Of a stretch of DNA of 37,105 nucleotides, positions 15,863 through 24,216 are shown piece after piece. Under the pieces are notes generated by a model, which was given only the letters and a program-made list of their open reading frames with translations, was not told the origin of the DNA and searched no databases. The stretch is from Clostridiales bacterium (GTDB taxonomy: Bacteria > Bacillota > Clostridia > Christensenellales > Aristaeellaceae): contig SFIM01000022.1 of NCBI GenBank assembly GCA_004556155.1, forward strand, positions 1 through 37,105. The letters run 5' to 3'. How positions within the stretch are numbered: position 1 is the first letter of the stretch; every line of letters begins with the position of its first letter. Made by a program: the position numbers and the translations under genes.

Positions 15863-16774
15863 TTAGCCCTTGACCGCGCCCAGCATAACGCCCTTCACGA
15901 AGAAGCGCTGCATAAACGGATACAGGCACAGCATGGGGAAGGACGCGATCACAATCAACGCGTACTTGATGGTTTCCGTCAGCAGCAGCGCCGTAGCGGT
16001 ATCCTCCCCGCCGCCGCCCTGCTCGGCAAAGTCATTGCCGGAGAAATAGCTGCGCATGATCAGCTGCAACGGATAACGCATGCGATCGCGCAGATAGATC
16101 AGAGCGCTGAAATAGGAGTTCCAATGCGAAACGCCATAATACAGGATCATCACAGCCACGATGGGCATGGACAACGGCAGCACCAATTGCAGCAGGATGG
16201 TCATCCAGTCCGCGCCGTCAATACGCGCAGCCTCGTACAATTCGCCCGGGATAGAGGTCTGGAAATAGTTTTTCATGATCAGCATGTTCCATGCGCTGAT
16301 CGCGCCGGGCAGCACCAGCGCCCACACGGTATCCATCAGGCCCAGCCTTTGCACAGTCAGGAAGGTGGGTACCAAGCCGCCCGAAAAGAGCATGGTGAAG
16401 GTGAACAGGAACGTGATGCCCTTGCGCGCGCCGAAGGTTTTCTGCGAGAGCGGGAAGGCGGCCATGATGGTCATCACCAGGTTGATGCTGGTGCCAATCA
16501 GGGTGTATAGGATGGTGTTGCCATAGCCGCTGAGAATCAGGGAGTTGTTAAACACGTGCTCATAGGCAACCTTGGTCATGCCCTTGGGGAAAAGCACCAC
16601 CTTGCTCTGCACCACCAGCAGCGGCGACGAAACCGAGCAGCTGACCACATAAATCAGCGGATACAGCACTACCAGCATCATCACGATCAGGATGCTGGCG
16701 TTGACAACATCAAAAACCACGTCTCCCCGAATGCGCTTAATAGCGGTCGAGGAAGTTTTTTTCGCGGTAGTCAT
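15863..16774 (-). CDS. Carbohydrate ABC transporter permease (LplC/YtcP-like)
   Basis: Membrane subunit of a CUT1-type oligosaccharide importer. 303 aa with six predicted spans and the EAA loop 'YEAARIDGADWMTILLQLVL' in the second half. The C-terminal 'FMQRFFVKGVMLGAVKG' is characteristic of LplC/YtcP permeases that pair with LplB. It follows the partner permease by 16 nt. No ATPase gene is present in the operon, as is usual for Lpl-type systems, which share a common MsmX-like ATPase encoded elsewhere. Confidence 0.92.
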   Translation of the reverse strand: MTTAKKTSSTAIKRIRGDVVFDVVNASILIVMMLVVLYPLIYVVSCSVSSPLLVVQSKVVLFPKGMTKVAYEHVFNNSLILSGYGNTILYTLIGTSINLVMTIMAAFPLSQKTFGARKGITFLFTFTMLFSGGLVPTFLTVQRLGLMDTVWALVLPGAISAWNMLIMKNYFQTSIPGELYEAARIDGADWMTILLQLVLPLSMPIVAVMILYYGVSHWNSYFSALIYLRDRMRYPLQLIMRSYFSGNDFAEQGGGGEDTATALLLTETIKYALIVIASFPMLCLYPFMQRFFVKGVMLGAVKG

Positions 16775-16790
16775 AACAAATCGCGCCTCC

Positions 16791-17774
16791 TTACCACAAG
16801 CTCACTTCGGAGATTTTACGGCTAATAAAGTTCACGGTGCAAATCAGCACCAGATTGATGACAGAGTTAAACAGGCTGATGGCGGTGGAGAAGGAATAGT
16901 TGCCATCCTTAATGCCCTGCGTATACACATAGGTAGCCAGCACCTGCGAGGAGGTGCGGTTCAGGTCGTTCTGCATGGCGTAGGCTTTTTCAAAGCCGAC
17001 GTTCATCACATGGCCGACGTCCAGGATAAACAGCGTAACCGCGGTGGGAATCAGCACAGGCAGGGTGATATACCAGATTTTTTGCAGCTTGGTTGCGCCG
17101 TCCAGCGTGGCCGCCTCATAATGCTGCGGATCGACATTGGACAACGTGGCCAGATAGATGATGGACCCCCAGCCGGCGCTGGACCACACGCCGGACCAGA
17201 CGTACATGTGCGGGAAAGCGGAGGCGCTTTCCATGAAGGGAATGGGCTCGCCGCCCAGCATGCCGATGAGCATATTCACCACGCCGCCCGAACGCATCAG
17301 GGCAGAGGGCGCGGCAAACATCTGCTGCATAATACCCACGACGACAATCGTGGAAATAAAGTGCGGAGCATAGGTAACAACCTGTACCGTTTTCTTGAGC
17401 TTCGTGCTGCGCAGCTCGTTCATCATCAGCGACAGCAGCAGGCAGCAGGGAAATTTGGCCAGCAGCGAGTAAAGGCTCAGGCTGATGGTGTTGCCGATAA
17501 TCTGCAGCGAATAGGACGAGCGCAGGAAGCGTTGAAAGTGCTTGAACACATTCACCTGGCCGCGGGAGGAAGCCCACGGGCTGCCCCAGATGCCCTTGGT
17601 CGGCTTGAAATCTTTAAAGGCAATCTGCACGCCCAGCATAGGCCAATAGTGGAATAGAATCAGATAAACGACCGGCAGAAGCACAAGCAGATAAAGCTGC
17701 CAGTTGGCAGCCATTTCATTTCTCAGCCGCTGCGTCCAGCTTTTCCGGCCGGGCACTTTCAAATTTGTAGTCAT
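16791..17774 (-). CDS. Carbohydrate ABC transporter permease (LplB-like)
   Basis: Partner permease of the importer. The 327-aa protein has six spans, beginning 'WQLYLLVLLPVVYLILFHYW', and the EAA loop 'YEAATLDGATKLQKIWYITL'. 'PMLGVQIAFKDF' after the first span is typical of LplB/YteP. GGAG lies about 9 nt before the ATG. It is separated from the binding-protein gene by a strong hairpin without a T-run. Confidence 0.92.
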   Translation of the reverse strand: MTTNLKVPGRKSWTQRLRNEMAANWQLYLLVLLPVVYLILFHYWPMLGVQIAFKDFKPTKGIWGSPWASSRGQVNVFKHFQRFLRSSYSLQIIGNTISLSLYSLLAKFPCCLLLSLMMNELRSTKLKKTVQVVTYAPHFISTIVVVGIMQQMFAAPSALMRSGGVVNMLIGMLGGEPIPFMESASAFPHMYVWSGVWSSAGWGSIIYLATLSNVDPQHYEAATLDGATKLQKIWYITLPVLIPTAVTLFILDVGHVMNVGFEKAYAMQNDLNRTSSQVLATYVYTQGIKDGNYSFSTAISLFNSVINLVLICTVNFISRKISEVSLW

Positions 17775-17814
17775 GATTTGAAGCTCCTTGTTTACGGCGT
17801 CAGGATTATAAGGA

Positions 17815-17848
17815 GATCGGGGGCACAGCGCGACATGTGCCCCCGATC
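17815..17848 (-). other. Intercistronic stem-loop after the sugar-binding protein gene
   Basis: GATCGGGGGCAC and GTGCCCCCGATC form a perfect 12-bp stem around a 10-nt loop. No T-run follows on the minus strand, so it probably protects the 3' end of the binding-protein mRNA segment rather than terminating transcription. Confidence 0.65.
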
Positions 17849-17858
17849 GACGGTTGCT

Positions 17859-19442
17859 TTACTTCGTCTCGAGCATACGATCCAGCGCAGTCTGATACAG
17901 GTACATCATGTCTTCCAGACCGAGGCTTTCGATCTGCTGCACATATTCGTTCCAAACGGCGTCGTCGTTAACGTCCTTGGTGCCCTTGATGAAATCAGCG
18001 CGCCAAACGTCATGGCAGTTGGTGTTGATATCAGCCTTGAGGGCAGACACTTCTTCCGCTTCCTCGATGGTGAAGTTGAACAGCCAAGCCTGCTGGTTGG
18101 TGTAGGGCGCCAGCTTCTGAGAGGTTTCGTAGCCCAGGCCGCGGCACTGCGCGCCGGGGAAGGTTTCATCGGTGAACCAGCAGGGCACGTTGCCGGAGGC
18201 ATAGCAGGACACCTGAGCAGTAACGAGGTCGTAGTTGGTGTTTTCATTCACCTGATCCAGGATATAATCGTTCCAGGTGGGCAGATTCTGCTCGTTGTAG
18301 TGCCAATCTTCGCCTTCCTTGCCGAAGTTGATCAGCAAGCTGCCTTCGTAGGTGTACAGGTTGTCAATCCACTTGACCAGCATTTCGGGCTGCTTGCAGT
18401 TGGCAGAGATGACGAAAGCGCCCTTGTAGATGCCGCTGTCGGTGGTATTCCAGGCCTTGTAGCCATCCGGGCCCTGGATGGGTTCGTCCATGCCGATATA
18501 GTCGGCTTCATCGATGCCAGCAGCCGCCAGGGAGTGATAGGCCAGGCCGAAGATCTGGTTCTGGCTGCCCAGAGCCACCATGGAGGAGGTCTTCAGAGAA
18601 AAGATGTTGCTGTCGATCAGGTTGTTGGTGTACAGCTTGTTCAGGTAGGACAGCATTTTGCGGTATTCTTCGGTGGTGTATACATAGCGCACCTTGGTCT
18701 CATCGGCAGGATCGGCATCCACGCACAGATCCTCGCGGCCGCGGTTGTTGATGCCGAACGCGCCGGAGAACAGGTTCATAATACGGGTGAGGCTGTTGGA
18801 GGTGATGCCCACTTCGTCGCCGGGATCGCCGTTGCCGTTAGCGTCGTTATCGCGGATGAGCACCAGCAGATCGTACAGTTCATCGGTCGTCTTGGGCGCG
18901 CCGGTCGTCCAACCGACGTTTTCCATCATGTGCTTGTTGAAGTAGAAGTTGGGCAGAATGCGGGAAGAGATGCTGTCCTTCAAGGTCGGGGTGGCATACA
19001 GCGCGCCCGTCTCAGGATCCAGCATGGAACCCCAGGCGTTCATATCGTCCATCTTCTGGCACAGGTTCGGGGCATACTCGCGAACCAGTTTGCTGATATC
19101 CAGAAACATGCCTTCGGGGCCGTACTTTTTCAGCTGCGTATCGGTGATATTGCAGCGGAAGAAGGCGTCCGGCAGCACAGAGGGATCGCCGCCAGCCAGC
19201 GTGATGCCCAGCTTATCCTTCATTTCGTTCAGGGTGTAGAGCTCCCACTTGATGTGGACGCCGGTCGCTTCTTCCAGGTACTTCCAGCACTTCATGTTTT
19301 CCCAATCGGTCTGGAAGGTGGGGTTGTACGCGGCCCAGAAGGTGAATTCCACGGGGTCCTCGGAGACGCGGTTCAGCTCGGCCATCGCCACGGTGGGCAG
19401 CAGCAGAGCCAGCGCAAGCAGCAGAGCCAGGATCTTTTTCAT
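17859..19442 (-). CDS. Extracellular sugar-binding protein (LplA-like)
   Basis: Large 527-aa solute-binding protein for the adjacent LplBC permeases. It begins with a signal peptide (MKKILALLLALALLLPT) with cleavage predicted after 'AMA'; there is no cysteine lipobox, unlike the usual lipoprotein LplA. The mature part 'PVEFTFWAAYNPTFQTDWENM' and 'EEATGVHIKWELY' are typical of the LplA/YtcQ subfamily (family 1 binding proteins of about 500 aa). It lies 75 nt downstream of the GH4 gene. The presence of a GH4 alpha-galactosidase-type enzyme suggests an alpha-galactoside or related oligosaccharide as ligand, by inference only. Confidence 0.9.
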   Translation of the reverse strand: MKKILALLLALALLLPTVAMAELNRVSEDPVEFTFWAAYNPTFQTDWENMKCWKYLEEATGVHIKWELYTLNEMKDKLGITLAGGDPSVLPDAFFRCNITDTQLKKYGPEGMFLDISKLVREYAPNLCQKMDDMNAWGSMLDPETGALYATPTLKDSISSRILPNFYFNKHMMENVGWTTGAPKTTDELYDLLVLIRDNDANGNGDPGDEVGITSNSLTRIMNLFSGAFGINNRGREDLCVDADPADETKVRYVYTTEEYRKMLSYLNKLYTNNLIDSNIFSLKTSSMVALGSQNQIFGLAYHSLAAAGIDEADYIGMDEPIQGPDGYKAWNTTDSGIYKGAFVISANCKQPEMLVKWIDNLYTYEGSLLINFGKEGEDWHYNEQNLPTWNDYILDQVNENTNYDLVTAQVSCYASGNVPCWFTDETFPGAQCRGLGYETSQKLAPYTNQQAWLFNFTIEEAEEVSALKADINTNCHDVWRADFIKGTKDVNDDAVWNEYVQQIESLGLEDMMYLYQTALDRMLETK

Positions 19443-19486
19443 GTTTCGTTGCCTTCCTTTCGTTTTTTAAACGGTCTATCTCAACC

Positions 19487-19507
19487 CGGAAACGCCATGC
19501 GTTTCCG
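19487..19507 (-). other. Intercistronic stem-loop between GH4 and binding-protein genes
   Basis: CGGAAACGC and GCGTTTCCG form a perfect 9-bp stem with a CAT loop. There is no T-run on the minus strand. A probable RNA processing or stability element within the operon. Confidence 0.55.
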
Positions 19508-19517
19508 TTTGATTCGC

Positions 19518-20828
19518 TTAGTGATACTCAGGCAGCCAGCCCTTGTGAGCCTCGATCATATCATCGCACAGCGCCACGATATCGTCAATGGACAATTCGC
19601 TTTGCATATGCGGATCCATCAGCGCAGCCTGATAAATGTATTCCTTCTTCAGGGTCTTGGCGGCCTCGATGGTCAGCAGCTGTTCGTTGATATTGGTACG
19701 GTTCAGCGCCGCGCACTGCTCAGGCAGATCGCCCACATAGCAGGGCGTTACGCCTGAGCCATCCACCAGGCAGGGTACCTCCACGCAGGCGTTCTGCGGC
19801 AGGTTGGTGATCAGCCCCGTGTTGATCACGTTGCCGCCGATCTTGTAGGGCGTATTGGTTTCCATGGCGGCCATGATATGGCTGGCATACTCGCGGGACA
19901 GCTCATGGCGCAGGTTGGGATTGTTGGTCAGCTCGTCGCGCTGCGTAGCCCATTTTTCAATGTTCTTGATGCAGCGGCGCGGATACTCATCCAACGGGAT
20001 ATTGAAGCGCTCGATCAGCTCGGGATACTTATCCTTGATAAAATAGGGCGTGTATTCGGCGCTGTGCTCGCTGGATTCCGTTACATAGTAGCCAAAGCGC
20101 TTCATAATTTCATAGCGCACCATGTCCTCATGTTTTTCCGTGCGAGCCAGGGCGCGGCGCTTGATTTCGGGATACAGGTCGTTGCCGTCCTTATCGCGGA
20201 TATCCAGCAGCCAAGCCTGATGATTGATGCCCGCAATCAGCGTGCGGATGGTCGGATCATATTCCATGCCAAGGCCAGCCAGCAGCCGCTTGGCGCACAC
20301 CTGCACGCTGTGGCACAGGCCCACCGTCTTGATGGGGGTGTAGCGCTGCATATAGCCGGTCAGCATGGCCATGGGATTGGTATAGTTGAGGAACCACGCG
20401 TCCGGGCAAACCGCAGCCATATCATCGGCAAAATCCTGCATCACGGGAATGGTGCGCAGAGCACGGAAGATGCCGCCAATGCCCAGCGTATCGCCGATGG
20501 TCTGGCGCAGGCCGTACTTCTTGGGCACTTCAAAGTCCGTTACCGTGCAGGGCTCATACAGACCCACCTGAATGGCGTTAATCACATAGGATGCGCCGCG
20601 CAGCGCGTCCTTGCGGTTTTCCACGCCCAGATAGGCGGTGATCACCGCATGGCCGCCCATATTGCTGTTGAGCGCCGTCAGCATCCTGCGGCTATCGTCC
20701 AGACGAACGGGATCGATATCATACAAGGCAAATTCGCTGTCCTTCAGCACGGGAGACAGCATGCAGTCGCCCACTACATTTTTGACAAAAACACTGGAGC
20801 CCGCTCCCATAAAGACGATTTTAGCCAT
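19518..20828 (-). CDS. GH4 glycosidase, alpha-galactosidase (MelA) type
   Basis: NAD- and Mn-dependent cytoplasmic glycosidase that acts by an oxidation-elimination mechanism. The Rossmann start 'KIVFMGAGSSVF' binds NAD; 'LNYTNPMAM' follows; the metal-binding 'CHSVQ' (172-176) and 'INHQAW' (201-206, His203) are present. Within GH4 the residues after the metal Cys track specificity: CHS is the form of alpha-galactosidases, CHG of alpha-uronidases, CDMP of alpha-glucosidases and CN(V/I)P of 6-phospho enzymes. This favours alpha-galactosidase, although the Lpl-type neighbours recall B. subtilis LplD, an alpha-galacturonidase. 436 aa is normal. First gene of the operon, downstream of promoter and AraC-type repeats. 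Confidence 0.9.
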   Translation of the reverse strand: MAKIVFMGAGSSVFVKNVVGDCMLSPVLKDSEFALYDIDPVRLDDSRRMLTALNSNMGGHAVITAYLGVENRKDALRGASYVINAIQVGLYEPCTVTDFEVPKKYGLRQTIGDTLGIGGIFRALRTIPVMQDFADDMAAVCPDAWFLNYTNPMAMLTGYMQRYTPIKTVGLCHSVQVCAKRLLAGLGMEYDPTIRTLIAGINHQAWLLDIRDKDGNDLYPEIKRRALARTEKHEDMVRYEIMKRFGYYVTESSEHSAEYTPYFIKDKYPELIERFNIPLDEYPRRCIKNIEKWATQRDELTNNPNLRHELSREYASHIMAAMETNTPYKIGGNVINTGLITNLPQNACVEVPCLVDGSGVTPCYVGDLPEQCAALNRTNINEQLLTIEAAKTLKKEYIYQAALMDPHMQSELSIDDIVALCDDMIEAHKGWLPEYH

Positions 20829-20852
20829 AAATCCGTTCCTCCCACAAGGCGT

Positions 20853-20880
20853 AACATTTGTGCTATAACATTTGCATTAT
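20853..20880. repeat. 14-nt tandem repeat at the GH4 transcription start
   Basis: Two adjacent 14-nt units both begin AACATTTG (20853-20860 and 20867-20874). They overlap the expected transcription start and part of the -10. They may be a second regulator site, for example for catabolite control, or chance. Confidence 0.35.
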
Positions 20881-20905
20881 ACGGTCAAAATCCAGCCTTC
20901 CGCAA
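20876..20905 (-). promoter_or_regulatory. Promoter of the GH4-ABC-araC operon
   Basis: On the minus strand TTGCGG (20900-20905), 18-nt spacer, TATAAT (20876-20881). A weak -35 beside a good -10 is typical of an activator-dependent promoter. Confidence 0.65.
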
Positions 20906-20912
20906 TATCTAT

Positions 20913-20943
20913 ATGTTGCATATTCATTTTCTGAATGTTGCAT
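20913..20943. promoter_or_regulatory. Paired direct repeats, probable AraC-type operator
   Basis: ATGTTGCAT occurs at 20913-20921 and again at 20935-20943, 22 bp apart, that is two helix turns. The pair ends 7 bp upstream of the -35, the position used by AraC-family activators that contact RNA polymerase. The regulator would be the AraC protein at the end of the same operon. Confidence 0.6.
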
Positions 20944-20981
20944 CATTCGCCGTTGTTAGCGCTGGTTAAAACGTTAAAATA

Positions 20982-21018
20982 AAAAGTACCGCAAAATCAT
21001 GGATCTTGCGATACTTTT
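20982..21018. terminator. Bidirectional terminator of the beta-helix operon
   Basis: AAAAGTACCGCAA and TTGCGATACTTTT pair with one C-A mismatch and an 11-nt loop. On the minus strand the stem is followed by TATTTT, ending the operon that comes from the right. Confidence 0.8.
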
Positions 21019-21043
21019 GCATAAACGTGCGATCTTCCCCCGC

Positions 21044-21442
21044 TCACATCATCTTCTGCGGAGCAATCAGATATCCCAGCGCCCCTGCCAGGCACAGCGC
21101 GCCGCACAGGATGGGATAAGCGGCTGTCAGGCGGTTGGTGGTGCCGTAAATTTCCAGCGCGCCCCGCATCAGGCTGCCAATCATGGCGGTCATCACGCCC
21201 GCGCGCCAAGCATATAGCGTCCAAGGGTTCGGCAGGCGACGCAGGCGTGAAATCACAAAGCATGGCAGTGTGCCGCCAATCATTGGATATAAAAAGGCAA
21301 GAATCATGCTGAGCGCGTATACCTGATGGCTAAAGCACTCATAAACAAACGAGAACGCTGCGCAGGCAAAGCTGATCCACAGAAAGCGCCATCCCAGCCT
21401 TTTTATCCGGGCCCGGCTTATATCAGTAGCCGATGTAGACAA
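21044..21442 (-). CDS. Small membrane protein of unknown function
   Basis: 132 aa with a basic N-terminus and four hydrophobic stretches (about residues 19-35, 42-62, 80-95, 108-126), so probably four membrane spans. No family is recognised. The start is TTG, within the end of the upstream gene (20-nt overlap), with AAGGAG about 11 nt before it; no in-frame ATG is close. The overlap indicates translational coupling to the phosphodiester glycosidase gene, and the terminator just downstream shows it is the last gene of the operon. Confidence 0.65.
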   Translation of the reverse strand: MSTSATDISRARIKRLGWRFLWISFACAAFSFVYECFSHQVYALSMILAFLYPMIGGTLPCFVISRLRRLPNPWTLYAWRAGVMTAMIGSLMRGALEIYGTTNRLTAAYPILCGALCLAGALGYLIAPQKMM

Positions 21443-22313
21443 TGTCGCTCACGCTCCTTTCCTGGATACGCCTGCCGTTGGTGGTGGGGTTGTTGACGAC
21501 CGTACCATTGAAATACAAGGCGGACGATCCGCCGCCATCCAGATTATAGGCCGTCTGCGTGCCCAGCGACTGCATCAGCTGCGCCAGCTCATACAACGAC
21601 AGGCCTGCGCTTTGGCTGGTGCGGCCATCCGACACAACAAACAAATAGTGCAGCGGCGCAACGACGCCAATGGCCGTACGTGGATTGCTGACCATAGCCT
21701 TGCCCACCTCATCCTTTTGCGATACGGTGATTTCGCCATCCGCCACCAGCGCCGGGCCAAAGGAGAGCACCTGCATCGCTCCCTGCTGCAGCAGCGAATC
21801 CGCCGAGATGCTGCCTTCGTCAATGACGGCGAATGAACCGTCGGAAAAAATCACCAAATCCTCCTGATCAGCCGCGGCGGTACTGCGATACAGCGTGCCG
21901 TTGCGCAGCACATAGCCGCGTTCGCGGGAGCCATAATAATCGCCGTTAATAGCCAGGATGGCGCTTTGCCGCGCGGCAATGGCGGAGGTCGTCTCCGTCA
22001 CGTTTTTGCCATAAGCATTCTGCGCCAAGGCAGTTTTCAAATACTCCGGGGAGGATAGCGTCACATCAGCAATATAGACGGTCGTATCGTCCAACCGGCG
22101 GGTATCAATTTGAATGGAAATATGCGCATCCTGATAGCTATTCTCAGTAATGGTCGGTTCCGCGCTGGCAACGCTTGGCGTTTGCGTCGTCTGAGGCGCT
22201 TCCAGCGTGGTTTCCACCCGCGCAATCACAAACGTATCCAGCGTCACAAAGCCGGTAAAGCCCATCAGCAGCGTAAGATAAACGCAATACAGCACCTTCG
22301 CGCCCCTGCTCAT
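21423..22313 (-). CDS. Phosphodiester glycosidase family protein (NAGPA/DUF2233)
   Basis: Membrane-anchored extracytoplasmic enzyme of the NAGPA family, whose founding member removes GlcNAc from GlcNAc-1-phosphodiesters. An N-terminal signal anchor ('VLYCVYLTLLMGFTGFVTL') precedes the domain, which shows 'AINGDYYGSRERGYVLRNG', 'NPRTAIGVV' and the conserved 'AYNLDGGGSSALYFNG' near residue 260. I chose the ATG that overlaps the upstream stop (ATGA); an ATG three codons earlier is the alternative, and GGGGAGG lies 12 or 3 nt away respectively. In bacteria such proteins act on surface polysaccharides or phosphodiester-linked sugars; the substrate is unknown here. Confidence 0.88.
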   Translation of the reverse strand: MSRGAKVLYCVYLTLLMGFTGFVTLDTFVIARVETTLEAPQTTQTPSVASAEPTITENSYQDAHISIQIDTRRLDDTTVYIADVTLSSPEYLKTALAQNAYGKNVTETTSAIAARQSAILAINGDYYGSRERGYVLRNGTLYRSTAAADQEDLVIFSDGSFAVIDEGSISADSLLQQGAMQVLSFGPALVADGEITVSQKDEVGKAMVSNPRTAIGVVAPLHYLFVVSDGRTSQSAGLSLYELAQLMQSLGTQTAYNLDGGGSSALYFNGTVVNNPTTNGRRIQERSVSDIVYIGY

Positions 22314-24031
22314 GGCCGCCATCTGCCTCCCCTGCCGAAACCGCCAAACCCGCTGCCATAGATCAGCCCGTTCATCGTGATATTCTGGGTGGCGGAGCCG
22401 ATTTTTAGCGTGTAGGTTTGGCCGCTCTGGATTTCAGGCAAGCTGATAACCACCGAAGAAAAGCTCTTTTTCGCCGTGCAGGAGATCAGCTCGTTGCCGT
22501 TTGCATCCAGCAGCGTTACCACGGTGCCCGCCGCCTGGGTGGAGCAGGACGCCAGTATGGAGCCCTGCGAGGAGGAATCGTCGAAGTTCTGCGCCATGCC
22601 CGACGCGCCCAGGGCGACCACCGCGCCGCCCGTAACCGTGCCCGTACCATCAAAATCAATAGCCCCATTATTGCTGCTTTCAGGACCATATACATATACA
22701 TTTCCTCCTGTTACAGTCAAATTGCCGTCAGAATCCAATCCGTCGCCCGCCGCGTCGATTACAATGTATCCACCGGAAATAATCAGCTCGTTATTGCCGC
22801 TGCTTTGCATAAAGCTGCGCCGCGTATCGTCGCCACTGTCGCCGCCCGCAGCGTTCAGGCCGTCGTCTGAGGCGGCCACGTCAATCTCACCGCCCGAGAT
22901 TTCGATGCACTTTCCCTCGATCCCCTCGTAGCTGGCGCTGATGGCAATCGTTCCGCCCGATATCGCAACGTTTTCATCCGCATGCACGCCATCGTCGCCC
23001 GTGGCGATCTGATACGTCCCGCCTGCGATGTTCACATCGGCGTTGCTGTGAATCGCGTCGTCCTGGCAATCCAGCGTGAAATCGCCGCCAGTCAGCGTCA
23101 CGCTGCCGCTGGCCTTCAGTCCCTTGGCGCTGGCAGTATCCTGTGCGGAGTTGCTCGCACTATCCTGCCAGCCGAACCAGCCGCGGCCCCCGCGCTCCTC
23201 CTGATGAGCGGGCGCATTCTGGCTGCCGCCGCCCGTGACGATATCAAAATCGCCGTCCGTAATTTCCAACATGCCGCCCGCGTCAATGCCGTCTCCATCC
23301 GCCGCAATGCGCACGCTGCCGCTGCTGATAACCACCATTCCCCGGGTGGTATCCTCATCATTTTCGGCGTGCAGGCCATCCTGCTCAGCCGTAATATCCA
23401 GCGTTCCGCTGCAGATATACACACCGTTTTTGCCCGTCGCGCCATGGCGGGCGGCGGTAATGCGCACGCTGCCGCCGGTTATTTTCAGCTTGCCCTTGAC
23501 CGCAACGCCATGTCCCGCCGGGGACGCAACCGTCAACGCGCCCGCGCCGTTAATTGTCAGGGTATCCTTGGAGAACACCGCTGCGTCAATGTTGTTATCG
23601 TCAATCGCTTCAAACGCATCGCCGCTGGAAAGGTTGTTCTCCGTGCCCGCCGCCAGCGTCAAAAACACCTTATCGGCCTGGCGTACATAGATCGCAGCGG
23701 AGGTTTCGCTATGAATGGTCACGCCATCAAGCACCAGCTGCACCTTGGCGTCCTTGGGCGCGTCCACAATGATCTGCCCATTTTGCAGCGTACCCGTCAG
23801 CACGTAAACGCCCTCTGCCGTAATCGTTGCGGTCGTACCGCTGACGGTCACGCTCTCCGTGCCTGCGGCAATTTCGCTATCAAGCAGTTGAATCATCGCC
23901 GCCTTGTTCGCATCGTAATCCTGCGCCAAATCCCGCGCGGTAAAATAGCTTTCCTCCTCCGCCAGCGCGGCGCTGAGAGGCAAAAGTGCCAGCGCCAGCA
24001 TCAGGCAAACGAGTTTTTTCAGCTGCATCAT
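22310..24031 (-). CDS. Secreted beta-helix carbohydrate-binding protein (Cthe_2159/DUF4353-like)
   Basis: 573-aa exported protein. The signal peptide (MMQLKKLVCLMLALALLPLS) is cleaved after 'ALA'. From residue 30 on the protein is a repetitive right-handed beta-helix with many short 'I(T/S)GG.(I/V).I' and 'GDGIDA/DDAIHSNADV' turns, the pattern of Cthe_2159 from Clostridium thermocellum, which binds polygalacturonate and cellulose and coordinates calcium through such Asp-rich turns. The C-terminus ends with a Gly/Arg-rich tail. GGAGG lies 8 nt before the first ATG. First gene of a three-gene operon with coupled downstream genes; a promoter lies just upstream. It may bind pectin-like glycans or assemble at the cell surface; no catalytic motif is seen. 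Confidence 0.88.
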   Translation of the reverse strand: MMQLKKLVCLMLALALLPLSAALAEEESYFTARDLAQDYDANKAAMIQLLDSEIAAGTESVTVSGTTATITAEGVYVLTGTLQNGQIIVDAPKDAKVQLVLDGVTIHSETSAAIYVRQADKVFLTLAAGTENNLSSGDAFEAIDDNNIDAAVFSKDTLTINGAGALTVASPAGHGVAVKGKLKITGGSVRITAARHGATGKNGVYICSGTLDITAEQDGLHAENDEDTTRGMVVISSGSVRIAADGDGIDAGGMLEITDGDFDIVTGGGSQNAPAHQEERGGRGWFGWQDSASNSAQDTASAKGLKASGSVTLTGGDFTLDCQDDAIHSNADVNIAGGTYQIATGDDGVHADENVAISGGTIAISASYEGIEGKCIEISGGEIDVAASDDGLNAAGGDSGDDTRRSFMQSSGNNELIISGGYIVIDAAGDGLDSDGNLTVTGGNVYVYGPESSNNGAIDFDGTGTVTGGAVVALGASGMAQNFDDSSSQGSILASCSTQAAGTVVTLLDANGNELISCTAKKSFSSVVISLPEIQSGQTYTLKIGSATQNITMNGLIYGSGFGGFGRGGRWRP

Positions 24032-24058
24032 TTCTTCTTCCTCCTATTCTGAAGGTCG

Positions 24059-24086
24059 ATTTTAGCATACCCCCAGAAAATGACAA
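24059..24086 (-). promoter_or_regulatory. Promoter of the beta-helix operon
   Basis: On the minus strand TTGTCA (24081-24086), 16-nt spacer, TAAAAT (24059-24064) preceded by TGC, an extended -10. Confidence 0.6.
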
Positions 24087-24129
24087 AGCAATGAATGAAG
24101 CGTAAACAAATCCATGCCTGCAAAAAGGC

Positions 24130-24158
24130 TTGCGAAGCGCTGCGCCGCATGCTATGAT
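24130..24158 (+). promoter_or_regulatory. Promoter of the C39-like peptidase gene
   Basis: TTGCGA (24130-24135), 17-nt spacer, TATGAT (24153-24158), about 50 nt before the ribosome binding site. It is back to back with the beta-helix operon promoter. Confidence 0.6.
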
Positions 24159-24216
24159 AGGGAAGAATCAAACGGATTGTGCGCTCATTCTGCCCAATAT
24201 GCCAAAGGAGCCAAAT

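Noticed and set aside
17778..19757. Long plus-strand open frame of 659 codons
   Set aside because: Antisense to the LplA-like binding protein, which has a signal peptide, family motifs and operon context.
24130..24216. Longer N-terminus for the C39-like protein
   Set aside because: It would begin inside the -35 element, has no ribosome binding site, and would place 29 non-signal residues before the signal peptide.
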